DNA from: Serratia inhibens
GTDB taxonomy: Bacteria; Pseudomonadota; Gammaproteobacteria; Enterobacterales; Enterobacteriaceae
Assembly (NCBI RefSeq): GCF_003591175.1
Contig: NZ_QYYG01000009.1
Coordinates: forward strand, 147,677 to 211,676
Reading direction: 5' to 3'
DNA: 64,000 nucleotides
How positions within the stretch are numbered: position 1 is the first letter of the stretch; every line of letters starts with the position of its first letter. Made by a program: the position numbers and the translations under genes. This document shows positions 32,329 to 43,129 of this stretch, in pieces. The notes beneath the pieces are model-generated. The model saw only the letters and a program-made list of their open reading frames with translations, searched no databases and had not been told where the DNA came from.

Positions 32329-33054
32329 ATGGCAACCAATGCAAAACCCGTATATCAGCGTATTCTGCTCAAACTGAGTGGCGAAGCCCTGCAAGGCGCA
32401 GAAGGTTTTGGTATCGACGCCAGCGTTTTGGATCGCATGGCTCAGGAAGTGAAAGAGCTGGTCGAACTGGGAATTCAGGTCGGTGTAGTGATTGGCGGCG
32501 GTAACCTGTTCCGCGGCGCGGGTCTGGCGCAGGCCGGAATGAACCGCGTAGTGGGCGACCACATGGGAATGCTGGCTACCGTGATGAACGGCCTGGCTAT
32601 GCGTGATGCACTGCACCGTGCCTATGTGAACGCCCGCCTGATGTCGGCCATCCCGTTGAACGGCGTGTGCGACAACTACAGCTGGGCCGAGGCAATCAGC
32701 CTGCTGCGTAATAACCGCGTGGTTATCTTCTCTGCCGGTACCGGCAACCCGTTCTTCACCACCGATTCAGCAGCTTGCCTGCGTGGGATTGAGATTGAAG
32801 CCGACGTGGTACTGAAAGCGACCAAAGTCGATGGTGTATACTCCGCCGATCCGGTCAAAAACCCGGATGCGACGCTGTACGAACATATAACCTATCAGGA
32901 CGTGCTTGAGCGCGAGCTGAAAGTGATGGACCTGGCGGCGTTTACGCTGGCCCGCGATCACGGTCTGCCGATCCGCGTATTCAACATGAACAAACCGGGC
33001 GCGTTGCGCCGCGTGGTGATGGGTGAAAACGAAGGTACGCTGATCAGCAAATAA
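32329..33054 (+). CDS. pyrH: UMP kinase PyrH
   Basis: PyrH is a hexameric UMP kinase that makes UDP for nucleotide and wall synthesis and acts as a regulator of carAB in enterobacteria. The 241 residues carry [22 protein letters not shown] near residue 57 and the [13 protein letters not shown] loop of the amino acid kinase fold. It lies between tsf and frr as in E. coli. Confidence 0.98.
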   Translation: MATNAKPVYQRILLKLSGEALQGAEGFGIDASVLDRMAQEVKELVELGIQVGVVIGGGNLFRGAGLAQAGMNRVVGDHMGMLATVMNGLAMRDALHRAYVNARLMSAIPLNGVCDNYSWAEAISLLRNNRVVIFSAGTGNPFFTTDSAACLRGIEIEADVVLKATKVDGVYSADPVKNPDATLYEHITYQDVLERELKVMDLAAFTLARDHGLPIRVFNMNKPGALRRVVMGENEGTLISK

Positions 33055-33177
33055 AGCTGTTCTGCCAAATTTAGCGGGAGCGGGTAACGCCGAGCGTTGA
33101 GCGCTTTCCTCAAGTAAAATTCACGGGCTATACTGATGTATGGCCTGCCAAGTAACCCGTTTCTAAAGGTTCGCAAC

Positions 33178-33735
33178 GTGATTAATGAAATCAGAAAAGA
33201 TGCTGATTCACGCATGGAAAAAAGCGTAGAAGCATTCAAAAACCAAATCAGCAAAATCCGTACCGGCCGTGCTTCCCCAAGCATCCTGGACGGCATCATG
33301 GTGGAATACTATGGTTCTGCTACGCCGCTGCGTCAGCTGGCTAACGTGACCGTAGAAGACTCCCGCACTCTGGCCATCAACTTGTTTGATCGTTCCCTGG
33401 GTTCAGCGGTAGAAAAAGCCATCATGTCTTCAGACCTCGGGCTGAACCCAAGTTCAGCAGGCAGCGTGATCCGCGTTCCGCTTCCTCCTCTGACCGAAGA
33501 ACGCCGTAAAGATCTGATCAAAGTTGTGCGCAACGAAGCCGAGCAGGGCCGCGTGGCCGTGCGTAACGTTCGCCGCGACGCCAACGACAAAGTTAAAGCG
33601 CTGCTGAAAGACAAAGAAATCAGCGAAGACGAAGATCGTCGTTCACAGGAAGATGTTCAAAAATTGACCGATGCTTACATCAAACTTCTGGATGCCGCTC
33701 TGGCGGATAAAGAAAAAGAGCTGATGGATTTCTAA
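33178..33735 (+). CDS. frr: Ribosome recycling factor
   Basis: RRF works with EF-G to split post-termination ribosomes. The GTG at 33178 gives [16 protein letters not shown] and 185 residues, the family length, with AAAGG about 9 bases upstream; reading from the ATG at 33136 would add 14 residues with no family match. The RTGRASPS and [10 protein letters not shown] motifs are conserved. Confidence 0.97.
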   Translation: MINEIRKDADSRMEKSVEAFKNQISKIRTGRASPSILDGIMVEYYGSATPLRQLANVTVEDSRTLAINLFDRSLGSAVEKAIMSSDLGLNPSSAGSVIRVPLPPLTEERRKDLIKVVRNEAEQGRVAVRNVRRDANDKVKALLKDKEISEDEDRRSQEDVQKLTDAYIKLLDAALADKEKELMDF

Positions 33736-33750
33736 TCAGCATCGCGCAGA

Positions 33751-33784
33751 AAAAAAGCGTCGCCTGGGCGGCGCTTTGTTTTTT
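33751..33784 (+). terminator. frr terminator
   Basis: The stem AAAGCGTCGCC/GGCGGCGCTTT (one G:U) is followed by GTTTTTTG. It lies 16 bases after the frr stop. Confidence 0.85.
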
Positions 33785-33892
33785 GTGGCGCAGATCCCGT
33801 TTCATCGTACTGATTGATCATGGACAAGCGGTGGCCAAGGTTACACACTGGAACACCTCCGATCTCATCAGACAGTTATTCAGAGTGAACTC

Positions 33893-35089
33893 ATGAAGCA
33901 ACTGACTATTCTTGGTTCCACCGGCTCAGTGGGAACCAGCACCCTGGCCGTGGTCAGGGAAAATCCCGACCGTTTTGCGATTAAAGCGCTGGTAGCAGGC
34001 CGCAATGTAGCGGTGATGGCGCAACAGTGTATGGAGTTTCGCCCGGCTTATGCTGCGATGGCGGACGAAGGCGCTGCGCGCGAACTGCGTGACGTACTGG
34101 CGGAAAACGGCGTTGGCACAGAGGTGCTGGCGGGTGAACAGGCCGCCTGTGAGTTGGCGGCGCTGGATGATGTCGATCAGGTCACCGCTGCTATTGTTGG
34201 CGCTGCCGGACTGTTGCCGACGCTGGCGGCGATCCGCGCCGGCAAGCAGGTATTGCTGGCGAACAAAGAGTCGCTGGTGACCTGTGGCCGACTGTTTATG
34301 GACGCGGTACAAAAGAGCCAGGCACAATTATTGCCGCTGGACAGCGAGCATAACGCGATTTTTCAGAGTTTGCCTGAAAGCATTCAGCGTCAGTTGGGAT
34401 ACTCTTCATTGGTCGAACATGGTGTTTCGCGCATTGTGCTTACCGGTTCCGGCGGTCCGTTCCGTACTACGCCGTTGGACCAGTTTGCCACAATGACGCC
34501 GGACCAGGCTTGCGCCCACCCTAATTGGTCAATGGGGCGCAAGATCTCGGTGGATTCCGCCACCATGATGAACAAAGGACTGGAATATATTGAGGCCCGT
34601 TGGCTGTTCAACGCTTCGGCTGAACAAATGGAAGTGATTCTGCACCCGCAGTCGGTGATTCACTCGATGGTGCGCTATGCTGATGGCAGCGTGTTGGCCC
34701 AGTTGGGCACGCCGGATATGCGTACGCCAATCGCTCATGCGATGGCTTACCCGCAGCGGGTCAACTCTGGCGTGGAAGCGCTGGATTTCTGCCGTATCGG
34801 TTCGTTGACCTTTGCCGAACCTGAGCGGGAGCGTTACCCCTGCCTTTATCTGGCGATTGACGCCTTTGATGCCGGTCAGGCGGCAACTACCGCGCTGAAT
34901 GCGGCTAACGAAGTGGCCGTTGCGTCCTTCCTGCAAGAGCAGATTCGCTTTACCGATATTGCGGCAGTGAACCAAAAAGTAGTCGAACGGTTGTCTTTGC
35001 AGGAACCGTCCTGCATTGATGCGGTCTTAGACATAGATCGTCGGGCCCGTGAAGTTGCCGTTGGGGTAGTGAAGTCACTGCGTGGTTGA
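33893..35089 (+). CDS. dxr: 1-deoxy-D-xylulose 5-phosphate reductoisomerase
   Basis: Dxr (IspC) converts DXP to MEP, the committed step of the isoprenoid pathway. The 398 residues (E. coli 398) begin with the NADPH-binding [13 protein letters not shown], and carry the metal and substrate motifs [19 protein letters not shown] and [13 protein letters not shown]. The encoded isoprenoid precursor feeds uppS next door. Confidence 0.98.
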   Translation: MKQLTILGSTGSVGTSTLAVVRENPDRFAIKALVAGRNVAVMAQQCMEFRPAYAAMADEGAARELRDVLAENGVGTEVLAGEQAACELAALDDVDQVTAAIVGAAGLLPTLAAIRAGKQVLLANKESLVTCGRLFMDAVQKSQAQLLPLDSEHNAIFQSLPESIQRQLGYSSLVEHGVSRIVLTGSGGPFRTTPLDQFATMTPDQACAHPNWSMGRKISVDSATMMNKGLEYIEARWLFNASAEQMEVILHPQSVIHSMVRYADGSVLAQLGTPDMRTPIAHAMAYPQRVNSGVEALDFCRIGSLTFAEPERERYPCLYLAIDAFDAGQAATTALNAANEVAVASFLQEQIRFTDIAAVNQKVVERLSLQEPSCIDAVLDIDRRAREVAVGVVKSLRG

Positions 35090-35143
35090 TACCGGCTATT
35101 ATCCTATTTTGTTCGTAAATTACGCGTGCCGCAGTGGGGCCGT

Positions 35144-35172
35144 TTGTTCATGCCCGGCTGAGGTGGTATAGT
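35144..35172 (+). promoter_or_regulatory. Promoter of an unassigned transcript between dxr and uppS
   Basis: A -35 TTGTTC (35144-35149), exactly 17 bp of spacer and a -10 TATAGT (35167-35172) lie 55-83 bp past the dxr stop. A strong terminator follows at 35274-35303, so the promoter should make a short RNA and only read-through would reach uppS. Confidence 0.6.
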
Positions 35173-35178
35173 CTGCGC

Positions 35179-35303
35179 CACTTGTCAGCGGTTATACCGT
35201 TGAATTATGGCCTGATTGGCATCTTGGATGCCGATAGCGCCCCGGATATCACCGGGTGTGCGCAGGCAGACTGAAAAGCCGTGTCGGGCACACGGCTTTT
35301 TTT
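35179..35303 (+). ncRNA. Candidate small RNA between dxr and uppS
   Basis: A predicted ~125 nt transcript with no ORF of note. It has three possible hairpins: GGCATC-TTG-GATGCC (35218-35232), CCCGG-ATATCA-CCGGG (35240-35255) inside GCGC arms, and the terminator AAAAGCCGTGT-CGGGC-ACACGGCTTTT with seven T residues. The 5' CTGCGCC and internal GCGCAGGCAG could pair. I know of no named RNA at this place. It could also be an attenuated uppS leader. Confidence 0.5.
35274..35303 (+). terminator. Strong terminator upstream of uppS
   Basis: A perfect eleven-pair stem AAAAGCCGTGT/ACACGGCTTTT with loop CGGGC ends in seven T residues. It would stop both dxr read-through and the short transcript. Confidence 0.9.
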
Positions 35304-35367
35304 GCGCGTAAGGGCCTGATGTTCCGGAAGGGCAGTTGTATTTCTATTGAGGAAATAAGTACGAGTT

Positions 35368-36126
35368 ATGTCGTCCGCAAATCAACAAGAGGCTAATCCG
35401 TCCGTCTTTGGGCCACGACATGTCGCCATTATTATGGACGGCAACGGGCGCTGGGCTAAACGTCAGGGCAAGTTACGTGTCTTCGGTCATAAAGCAGGGG
35501 TGAAATCGGTACGTCGCGCGGTCAGTTTTGCCGCCAACAACCATTTAGATGCACTCACGCTTTATGCCTTCAGCAGTGAGAACTGGAATCGTCCGGTACA
35601 GGAAGTCTCCGCGCTAATGGAGCTCTTTGTCCGTGCCTTGGATAGTGAAGTAAAAAGCCTGCATAAACATAACGTCAGACTGCGGGTGATCGGCGACATC
35701 AGCCGTTTCAGCACGCGTTTGCAGGAGCGGATCCGTCGCTCTGAGCAGCTGACAGAAAATAACGATGGCCTGACGCTCAACATCGCCGCCAACTATGGTG
35801 GTCGTTGGGATATCATTCAGGGAGTAAGAGGGCTGGCTGAGCAGGTGCAGGGTGGTTTGCTGCGTCCGGATCAAATCAGCGAAGAGTTATTGGGCGAACG
35901 GGTCTGCATGAACGATTTGGCACCGGTGGATCTGGTTATCCGCACCGGTGGCGAACATCGCATCAGTAACTTCTTGCTGTGGCAAATTGCTTATGCCGAG
36001 CTTTACTTTACTGATGTACTCTGGCCTGATTTTGATGAACTTGTCTTTGAAGGTGCGCTGAATGCATTTGCACAACGTGAGCGTCGCTTCGGGGGAACAA
36101 CACCTAACGGCGCCGATGCGTCCTAG
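35368..36126 (+). CDS. uppS: Undecaprenyl pyrophosphate synthase UppS (IspU)
   Basis: UppS condenses eight IPP units with FPP to make the C55 carrier lipid for peptidoglycan and O-antigen. The 252 residues have the cis-prenyltransferase motif [15 protein letters not shown] (Asp24) and the C-terminal [19 protein letters not shown]. It is ten bases upstream of the cdsA start, so the two are coupled. Confidence 0.97.
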   Translation: MSSANQQEANPSVFGPRHVAIIMDGNGRWAKRQGKLRVFGHKAGVKSVRRAVSFAANNHLDALTLYAFSSENWNRPVQEVSALMELFVRALDSEVKSLHKHNVRLRVIGDISRFSTRLQERIRRSEQLTENNDGLTLNIAANYGGRWDIIQGVRGLAEQVQGGLLRPDQISEELLGERVCMNDLAPVDLVIRTGGEHRISNFLLWQIAYAELYFTDVLWPDFDELVFEGALNAFAQRERRFGGTTPNGADAS

Positions 36127-36135
36127 GGGGAACTT

Positions 36136-36984
36136 TTGCTGAAGTATCGCCTCATAACCGCTCTGATCTTGATTCCGATTGTTATCGCGGCGCTGTTTTT
36201 GCTGCCGCCGGTGGGCTTTGCCCTGGTAACGCTCGTTGTGTGCATGTTAGCTGCCTGGGAGTGGGGCCAACTGGCCGGTTTTACTTCCCGCTCGCAGCGC
36301 ATCTGGTTGGCGATACTGTGTGGTTTCCTGCTGGTTCTGATGATGCTCAGTATTCCAGCCTATCACCAGTCGGTCCATTTGCCTCAGGTAGGCGGGCCGC
36401 TGTGGCTGTCACTGGCCTGGTGGCTGGCGGCGCTGCTGCTGGTGCTGTTTTATCCCGGCTCCGCGGCGCTGTGGCGTAATTCACGCCCGATTCGCCTGCT
36501 CTTTGGCCTGTTGACCATTGTGCCGTTCTTTTGGGGCATGCTGGCATTGCGTCAATTCGGCTACGAACAAAATCATTTCACCGGTGCCTGGTGGTTGCTG
36601 TATGTGATGCTGCTGGTCTGGGGCGCGGATTCCGGCGCTTATATGTTCGGCAAGCTATTTGGCAAGCACAAGCTGGCGCCGAAGGTTTCTCCAGGGAAAA
36701 CCTGGGAAGGATTAATCGGCGGTCTGGTTACCTCGGCATTGATATCCTGGCTGTTTGGTCGTTATGCACCCTTGAATGTGGTGCCGGCAACCTTACTGAT
36801 TTGTTCGGTGATCGCCGCGCTGGCCTCGGTGCTGGGCGACCTTACCGAGAGCATGTTCAAACGCGAAGCGGGTATCAAAGACAGTGGTCATCTGATCCCG
36901 GGTCATGGCGGAATACTGGATCGTATCGACAGCCTGACCGCAGCAGTGCCTGTATTTGCCTGCCTGATGCTGTTAGTGTTTTAA
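36136..36984 (+). CDS. cdsA: Phosphatidate cytidylyltransferase CdsA
   Basis: CdsA makes CDP-diacylglycerol, precursor of all phospholipids. The 282-residue inner-membrane protein has about eight membrane segments and the family signature in its C-terminal part ([19 protein letters not shown] and [11 protein letters not shown]). Translation starts at TTG 36136, ten bases downstream of AGGGGGA, giving [14 protein letters not shown] as in E. coli. Confidence 0.96.
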   Translation: MLKYRLITALILIPIVIAALFLLPPVGFALVTLVVCMLAAWEWGQLAGFTSRSQRIWLAILCGFLLVLMMLSIPAYHQSVHLPQVGGPLWLSLAWWLAALLLVLFYPGSAALWRNSRPIRLLFGLLTIVPFFWGMLALRQFGYEQNHFTGAWWLLYVMLLVWGADSGAYMFGKLFGKHKLAPKVSPGKTWEGLIGGLVTSALISWLFGRYAPLNVVPATLLICSVIAALASVLGDLTESMFKREAGIKDSGHLIPGHGGILDRIDSLTAAVPVFACLMLLVF

Positions 36985-37012
36985 TCCGTCAACGGCGGGG
37001 AGTGAAGGGATT

Positions 37013-38368
37013 ATGGTTAGCGTGCTCTGGAACTTGGTCGCATTTCTTGTTGCGCTCGGTGTTTTAATCACCGTGCATGAGTTCGGGCACTTTTGGGTCG
37101 CCCGTCGCTGCGGCGTCCGTGTAGAACGCTTCTCCATTGGTTTTGGGCGCGCATTATGGCGCCGCACAGACCGCCAGGGCACCGAGTATGTGATTGCCCT
37201 GATCCCGCTGGGCGGTTATGTGAAGATGCTTGATGAGCGGGTTGATTCGGTTGCGCCGGAACTCCGTCATCAGGCATTTAACAATAAAACCGTATGGCAA
37301 CGCGCAGCTATTATCAGCGCCGGCCCCATCGCCAACTTCCTGTTTGCTATCCTTGCTTATTGGCTGGTGTTCATTATCGGCGTGCCCAGTTTCCGTCCGG
37401 TGATTGGTGAAATATCACCACAATCGATTGCCGCACAAGCCGAAATTTCGCCCGGAATGGAACTAAAGTCCGTTGATGGCATCGAAACGCCTGATTGGGA
37501 GTCAGTTCGTTTGGCTCTGGTGGCGAAGATTGGCGACGCGGAAACCGAAGTGGGTATCGCTCCGTTCGGCTCTTCGCAGGTAGTGACTAAAACCCTGGAT
37601 TTACGCCAGTGGAATTTTGAGCCTGACAAGCAAGATCCCGTGGTAGCACTGGGTATTATTCCGCGCGGCCCACAGATAGAATCAGTTCTTGCCGAAGTGC
37701 AGCCGGATTCGGCGGCGCAAAAGGCGGGTTTGCAAGCGGGGGACAGGATCGTTAAAGTCGATGGTCAGTTGTTGGGCCGTTGGCAAACGTTGGTCAAGCG
37801 GATCCACGATGGTCCTGGGCAACCGCTGGTTTTAGAGATTGAAAGAAACGGCGCCCCCTTGTCTTTGACGCTGATACCGGATACAAAGCCGGTGGGAAAA
37901 GACAAAAGCGTGGGGTTTGCGGGCATCATTCCGAAAGTGTTGCCGCTGCCGGCCGAGTATAGAACGATTCGTCAGTATGGACCTTTCCCGGCGCTGTATC
38001 AGGCCGGGGACAAGACTTGGCAGCTTATGCGGCTTACGGTCAACATGCTGGGTAAATTAATAACCGGTGATGTAAAGCTGAACAACCTGAGTGGCCCGAT
38101 TTCGATTGCACAGGGAGCAGGGGCGTCAGCTGGGGTCGGGTTTGTGTATTATCTGATGTTTCTCGCGTTGATCAGTGTCAACCTGGGTATCATCAACCTG
38201 TTCCCATTACCGGTGTTAGATGGTGGGCATCTCCTCTTCCTGGCGATAGAAAAGCTGAAGGGTGGGCCGGTTTCCGAGCGAGTACAGGACTACAGTTACC
38301 GCATTGGTTCGATCGTGTTGGTGCTTTTAATGGGTCTTGCACTTTTCAATGATTTTTCTCGTCTTTAG
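37013..38368 (+). CDS. rseP: Site-2 protease RseP
   Basis: RseP is the intramembrane zinc protease that cuts RseA in the sigma-E stress pathway and clears signal peptides. The 451 residues (E. coli 450) have the HExxH motif VHEFGH (His22, Glu23, His26) in TM1, two PDZ domains (about residues 115-310) and the LDGGHL motif near residue 402 in the third membrane segment. It is followed 35 bases later by bamA. Confidence 0.98.
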   Translation: MVSVLWNLVAFLVALGVLITVHEFGHFWVARRCGVRVERFSIGFGRALWRRTDRQGTEYVIALIPLGGYVKMLDERVDSVAPELRHQAFNNKTVWQRAAIISAGPIANFLFAILAYWLVFIIGVPSFRPVIGEISPQSIAAQAEISPGMELKSVDGIETPDWESVRLALVAKIGDAETEVGIAPFGSSQVVTKTLDLRQWNFEPDKQDPVVALGIIPRGPQIESVLAEVQPDSAAQKAGLQAGDRIVKVDGQLLGRWQTLVKRIHDGPGQPLVLEIERNGAPLSLTLIPDTKPVGKDKSVGFAGIIPKVLPLPAEYRTIRQYGPFPALYQAGDKTWQLMRLTVNMLGKLITGDVKLNNLSGPISIAQGAGASAGVGFVYYLMFLALISVNLGIINLFPLPVLDGGHLLFLAIEKLKGGPVSERVQDYSYRIGSIVLVLLMGLALFNDFSRL

Positions 38369-38403
38369 GGGCGAGAATAGGTTAGGAAGAACGCATAACA
38401 ACG

Positions 38404-40827
38404 ATGGCGATGAAAAAGTTGCTCATAGCGTCGCTGCTGTTTGGCAGCGCCACCGTATACGGTGCAGACGGGTTCGTAGTGAAAGATATTCATTTCGAAG
38501 GCCTGCAGCGAGTCGCCGTCGGTGCGGCGTTACTCAACATGCCGGTTCGCGTAGGCGATACCGTCACTGACGATGATATCAGTAATACCATCCGTGCCTT
38601 GTTTGCCACTGGCAACTTCGAGGACGTTCGCGTGCTGCGCGATGGTAATACGCTGATTGTTCAGGTTAAGGAACGCCCTACCATTGCCAGCATCACTTTC
38701 TCCGGCAACAAGTCGGTGAAGGATGACATGCTCAAGCAAAACCTGGAGGCCTCTGGCGTTCGGGTTGGCGAGGCGCTCGACCGCACCACGATTTCCAGCA
38801 TTGAAAAAGGGTTGGAAGACTTCTACTACAGCGTCGGCAAATACAGTGCCTCGGTGAAAGCCGTAGTCACGCCATTGCCGCGTAACCGTGTCGACCTGAA
38901 ATTGGTGTTCACGGAAGGGGTTTCCGCCAAGATTCAACAAATCAACATTGTCGGCAACCATGCCTTCACTAACGATGAGCTGATTTCACGCTTCCAACTG
39001 CGTGATGAAGTACCGTGGTGGAACGTGGTTGGCGATCGCAAATACCAGAAACAAAAGCTGGCGGGCGATCTTGAAACCCTGCGCAGTTTCTATCTGGACC
39101 GCGGTTACGCACGCTTCAACATTGATTCGACTCAGGTCAGCCTGACGCCGGACAAAAAAGGCATCTACATCACCATCAATATCACCGAAGGTGAGCAGTA
39201 CAAGCTCAGCGGCGTGATGGTGAACGGCAATCTGGCCGGGCACTCGGCGGAAGTCGCACAGTTGACCAAGATCGAACCGGGTGAACTGTATAACGGCAGT
39301 AAAGTGACCAAGATGGAAGACAACATCAAAACGATGTTGGGCCGTTATGGTTATGCTTACCCGCGAGTTGCCACTCAGCCCGAGATCAACGACGCGGATA
39401 AAACCGTCAAGTTGCACGTGAATATCGATGCGGGCAACCGCTTCTACGTGCGCCGTATCAAGTTTGAAGGCAACGACACCAGTAAAGACTCCGTTCTGCG
39501 CCGTGAAATGCGTCAGATGGAAGGTGCGTGGCTGGGCAACGCTCAGGTCGAACAGGGTAAAGAACGTCTGAACCGTTTGGGTTATTTTGAAACGGTCGAT
39601 GTGGAAACCCAGCGCGTGCCGGGTACTGCCGATCAGGTTGACGTTACCTACAAGGTGAAGGAGCGCAACACCGGTACCTTCAACTTCGGCGTCGGTTACG
39701 GCACCGAGAGCGGCGTCAGCTTCCAGGCTGGCGTGCAGCAGGACAACTGGCTGGGTACCGGCTATTCCGTCGGCATCAGCGGCACCAAGAACGACTACCA
39801 GACGTATACCGAGCTGTCGGTAACCAACCCGTACTTCACCGTTGACGGTGTTAGCCTGGGTGGCCGTATCTTCTACAACGACTTTAAAGCGGATGATGCG
39901 GACCTGTCCGACTATACCAACAAGAGTTACGGTATAGACGGTACTTTGGGCTTCCCGATCAACGAAAACAACTCGTTGCGTACCGGCTTGGGTTATGTGC
40001 ATAACGGCCTGTCGAACATGCAGCCACAGATTGCCATGTGGCGTTATCTGGACTCGATGGGTCTGAACCCGAACACCACCGATCGCGCCAGCTATTCTGC
40101 CGATGACTTCACGCTGAATCTGGGTTGGACCTATAACAACCTTGACCGTGGTTATTTCCCAACCTCGGGTAACCGCACCACGCTGAATGGTAAAGTCACC
40201 ATTCCGGGGTCGGATAACGAATACTACAAGATGACGCTGGACAGCGTGCAATACGTGCCGATCAACGACGACCGCACCTGGGTGCTGTTGGGTCGTGGTC
40301 GTCTGGGTTATGCCGATGGTCTGGGCGGTAAAGAGATGCCGTTCTACGAGAACTTCTACGCCGGCGGCTCAAGTACGGTTCGTGGTTTCGGGTCGAATAC
40401 CATTGGTCCGAAAGCGGTGTACTACAATTCCAACTCTTACAATTGCGCATATACTGGCGGGAACACGACTACGCGTCCGGGCATTTGTAATTCGGATGAT
40501 GCAGTGGGTGGTAACGCCATGGCAGTTGCCAGTATGGAGCTGATCACGCCAACGCCATTTATCAGTGAAAAATACGCCAACTCAGTGCGTACCTCACTGT
40601 TCATGGATGCAGGCACCGTGTGGGATACCAACTGGGATAACAGCAAGACGCAAGGCTACGACATTCCGGACTACAGTAAAGCGAGCAATATCCGCGTTTC
40701 TGCCGGTATTGCCCTGCAATGGATGTCACCGCTGGGGCCGTTGGTGTTCTCTTACGCCAACCCGCTCAAGAAATACGAAGGCGACAAGTCCGAACAGTTC
40801 CAGTTTAACATTGGCAAGACCTGGTAA
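38404..40827 (+). CDS. bamA: Outer membrane protein assembly factor BamA
   Basis: BamA is the essential core of the BAM complex that inserts beta-barrel proteins. The 807 residues (E. coli 810) have a signal peptide cleaved after VYG-ADG, five POTRA domains to about residue 420 and a 16-strand barrel with the [11 protein letters not shown] loop-6 motif. The C-terminal residue is Trp (GKTW), as usual. The extracellular loops are the likely place for species differences. Confidence 0.98.
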   Translation: MAMKKLLIASLLFGSATVYGADGFVVKDIHFEGLQRVAVGAALLNMPVRVGDTVTDDDISNTIRALFATGNFEDVRVLRDGNTLIVQVKERPTIASITFSGNKSVKDDMLKQNLEASGVRVGEALDRTTISSIEKGLEDFYYSVGKYSASVKAVVTPLPRNRVDLKLVFTEGVSAKIQQINIVGNHAFTNDELISRFQLRDEVPWWNVVGDRKYQKQKLAGDLETLRSFYLDRGYARFNIDSTQVSLTPDKKGIYITINITEGEQYKLSGVMVNGNLAGHSAEVAQLTKIEPGELYNGSKVTKMEDNIKTMLGRYGYAYPRVATQPEINDADKTVKLHVNIDAGNRFYVRRIKFEGNDTSKDSVLRREMRQMEGAWLGNAQVEQGKERLNRLGYFETVDVETQRVPGTADQVDVTYKVKERNTGTFNFGVGYGTESGVSFQAGVQQDNWLGTGYSVGISGTKNDYQTYTELSVTNPYFTVDGVSLGGRIFYNDFKADDADLSDYTNKSYGIDGTLGFPINENNSLRTGLGYVHNGLSNMQPQIAMWRYLDSMGLNPNTTDRASYSADDFTLNLGWTYNNLDRGYFPTSGNRTTLNGKVTIPGSDNEYYKMTLDSVQYVPINDDRTWVLLGRGRLGYADGLGGKEMPFYENFYAGGSSTVRGFGSNTIGPKAVYYNSNSYNCAYTGGNTTTRPGICNSDDAVGGNAMAVASMELITPTPFISEKYANSVRTSLFMDAGTVWDTNWDNSKTQGYDIPDYSKASNIRVSAGIALQWMSPLGPLVFSYANPLKKYEGDKSEQFQFNIGKTW

Positions 40828-40986
40828 CAGGTCCCGCCTCTGGGTATAGCAGTTATTAAGAATCGCAAATGCCAGATGCCCGAAAGGACACAGAGAGATG
40901 ATTCTCATTGTTTCACGGGATAAGTCTGGCAGATTGTGTACTTCAAGTGTCATATGACACAAATGGGTGATGGTAAGGAGTTTATA

Positions 40987-41484
40987 GTGAAAAAGTGGTT
41001 GTGTGCCGCAGGCCTCGGTTTAGCAATGGCTGCTTCAGCTGGCGTTCAGGCAGCAGATAATATCGCTGTAGTTAACGTCTCCAGCATTTTCCAACAGTTG
41101 CCAGCACGTGAAACCGTGGCTAAACAGCTGGAAAACGAGTTCAAAGGCCGTGCGGGCGAACTTCAGAACATGGAGCGTAGCCTTCAGACCAAAATGCAAC
41201 GTTTGCAACGTGATGGCGCTACCATGAAAGCCAGCGATCGCAGCAAATTGGAAAAAGACGTGATGGCTCAGCGCGAGCAGTTCTCTCAGAAAGCTCAGGC
41301 TTTTGAGCAGGACAACCGTCGCCGTCAGATGGAAGAGCGTAACAAGATCCTGAGCCGTATTCAGGACGCTGTGAAATCTGTTGCCAGCAAAGAAGGCTAC
41401 GACGTAGTTATCGATGCTAACGCCGTTGCTTACGCAGGTTCTTCTAAAGACATCACTGCCGACGTGCTGAAACAGGTTAAATAA
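40987..41484 (+). CDS. skp: Periplasmic chaperone Skp
   Basis: Skp is a trimeric jellyfish-like chaperone that carries unfolded outer-membrane proteins to BamA. The GTG at 40987 is preceded by TAAGGAG and begins [10 protein letters not shown], a signal peptide cleaved after GVQA; 165 residues (E. coli 161). A longer reading from 40936 lacks a signal and is rejected. Long helices ([18 protein letters not shown] and the [20 protein letters not shown] stretch) form the tentacles. Confidence 0.97.
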   Translation: MKKWLCAAGLGLAMAASAGVQAADNIAVVNVSSIFQQLPARETVAKQLENEFKGRAGELQNMERSLQTKMQRLQRDGATMKASDRSKLEKDVMAQREQFSQKAQAFEQDNRRRQMEERNKILSRIQDAVKSVASKEGYDVVIDANAVAYAGSSKDITADVLKQVK

Positions 41485-41487
41485 CAA

Positions 41488-42510
41488 ATGCTTTCAATTC
41501 GACTGGCTGATTTAGCGCAGCAGTTGGATGCACAATTGCACGGTGATGGCGATCTCGTCATCACCGGCATTGCTTCTATGCATTCGGCACAGGCTGGCCA
41601 AATCACGTTTTTGTCAAACAGCCGCTATCAAGAGCAGCTGGCCTCCTGCCTGGCAAGCGCAGTAGTGCTTACCGAGGCAGATCTACCACACTGCCGTTCT
41701 GCGGCGCTGGTGGTTAAAAACCCTTATCTGACTTACGCGCGCATGGCGCAACTGATGGACACCACGCCGGCTCCGGCTCAGGATATCGCCCCAAGCGCGG
41801 TCATCTCACCTGCAGCTACTCTGGGGCAGAATGTTGCCATCGGGGCGAATGCGGTGATCGAGTCAGGTGCAGTACTCGGCGATAACGTGGTTATCGGCCC
41901 GGGTTGCTTTATCGGCAAACGCGCACGCATTGGCGCAGGTACGCGTCTGTGGGCGAATGTAACTATTTATCATGAAGTCGAGATCGGCCAGCAATGCCTG
42001 ATCCAATCAGGCACTGTGATTGGCGCTGATGGTTTCGGCTATGCCAACGAACGCGGCGACTGGATTAAAATCCCCCAGTTGGGCACGGTGATTATCGGCG
42101 ATCGCGTCGAGATCGGCGCTTGCACCACCATTGACCGCGGCGCGTTGGATAACACCCAGATCGGGAATGGTGTTATCATCGACAACCAATGCCAGATTGC
42201 ACATAACGTTGTGATTGGCGACAATACTGCCGTCGCCGGCGGTGTGATTATGGCGGGCAGCCTGAAAATCGGCCGCTATTGCCAGATCGGCGGAGCCAGC
42301 GTGATCAACGGTCACATGGAGATCGCCGATAAGGTTGTTGTCACTGGAATGGGAATGGTTATGCGACCAATCACCGAACCTGGGGTATACTCTTCGGGCA
42401 TTCCGTTACAACCCAACAAAGTTTGGCGTAAAACCGCTGCGTTGGTGATGAATATCGATGAGATTAGCAAGCGCTTAAAAGCTGTCGAACGAAAAGTCGA
42501 AAAAGACTAA
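41488..42510 (+). CDS. lpxD: UDP-3-O-acylglucosamine N-acyltransferase LpxD
   Basis: LpxD adds the second 3-hydroxymyristate in lipid A synthesis. The 340 residues (E. coli 341) have an N-terminal uridine-binding domain and a left-handed beta helix of hexapeptides; the catalytic base is His239 in [11 protein letters not shown]. It begins three bases after skp and heads the lpxD-fabZ-lpxA-lpxB set. Confidence 0.98.
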   Translation: MLSIRLADLAQQLDAQLHGDGDLVITGIASMHSAQAGQITFLSNSRYQEQLASCLASAVVLTEADLPHCRSAALVVKNPYLTYARMAQLMDTTPAPAQDIAPSAVISPAATLGQNVAIGANAVIESGAVLGDNVVIGPGCFIGKRARIGAGTRLWANVTIYHEVEIGQQCLIQSGTVIGADGFGYANERGDWIKIPQLGTVIIGDRVEIGACTTIDRGALDNTQIGNGVIIDNQCQIAHNVVIGDNTAVAGGVIMAGSLKIGRYCQIGGASVINGHMEIADKVVVTGMGMVMRPITEPGVYSSGIPLQPNKVWRKTAALVMNIDEISKRLKAVERKVEKD

Positions 42511-42588
42511 TCACTGCCGCCCGCCTCGCTGGGTACAAAACGAAACGCGTTGGTCATAAGACCAAAAGCGCAAAGAGTTGTTAATTTG

Positions 42589-42629
42589 CGGCCTGCATGA
42601 TGATCTCCTTTTGGGGTCAGCGCAGGCCG
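42589..42629 (+). promoter_or_regulatory. Possible hairpin in the fabZ leader
   Basis: The inverted repeat CGGCCTGC (42589-42596) and GCAGGCCG (42622-42629) is perfect over eight bases with a 25-base loop. It lies in the 160 bp lpxD-fabZ gap, about 40 bases before the fabZ TTG. It has no T tract, so it is not a terminator. A role in expression is only a guess. Confidence 0.4.
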
Positions 42630-42670
42630 TGTTGTTGATGCCATCAGTTTTTAGAGACAGGAAGAGTATT

Positions 42671-43126
42671 TTGACTACTGACACTCATACTCTGGATATT
42701 GCAGAAATTTTGGAGTTGCTTCCTCACCGTTACCCGTTCTTGCTGGTCGATCGCGTCCTTGATTTTGAGGAGCACAAATTCCTGCGTGCGGTGAAGAACG
42801 TATCTGTAAATGAGCCGTTTTTCCAGGGGCATTTCCCTGGCAAGCCGATTTTTCCAGGCGTATTGATTCTGGAAGCAATGGCGCAGGCCACCGGTATTCT
42901 GGCGTTTAAAAGCGTCGGCAAGCTGGAGCCGGGCGAATTGTATTACTTTGCCGGTATCGACGAAGCCCGTTTCAAACGACCGGTAGTGCCAGGCGATCAG
43001 ATGATCATGGAAGTCACCTTTGAGAAAACTCGTCGCGGTCTGACGCGCTTCAAAGGCGTAGCAACCGTTGACGGCAAAATTGTTTGCGAAGCAACCATGA
43101 TGTGTGCGCGCAGCCGGGAGTCTTAA
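42671..43126 (+). CDS. fabZ: 3-hydroxyacyl-ACP dehydratase FabZ
   Basis: FabZ dehydrates 3-hydroxyacyl-ACP in fatty acid elongation and competes with LpxA/LpxD for substrate. The TTG at 42671, behind AGGAAGAG, starts [16 protein letters not shown] and gives 151 residues as in E. coli, where TTG is also used. His54 in FQGHFPGKP and Glu68 in LILEAMAQ are the catalytic pair. An ATG at 42578 would add 31 residues with no family match. Confidence 0.97.
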   Translation: MTTDTHTLDIAEILELLPHRYPFLLVDRVLDFEEHKFLRAVKNVSVNEPFFQGHFPGKPIFPGVLILEAMAQATGILAFKSVGKLEPGELYYFAGIDEARFKRPVVPGDQMIMEVTFEKTRRGLTRFKGVATVDGKIVCEATMMCARSRES

Positions 43127-43129
43127 TCC

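Noticed and set aside
32190..32504. A 104-codon ORF between tsf and pyrH
   Set aside because: It covers the tsf terminator and runs out of frame into pyrH.
38986..40251. A 421-codon minus-strand frame opposite bamA
   Set aside because: It lies wholly within the conserved bamA and has no recognisable motif or ribosome-binding site.
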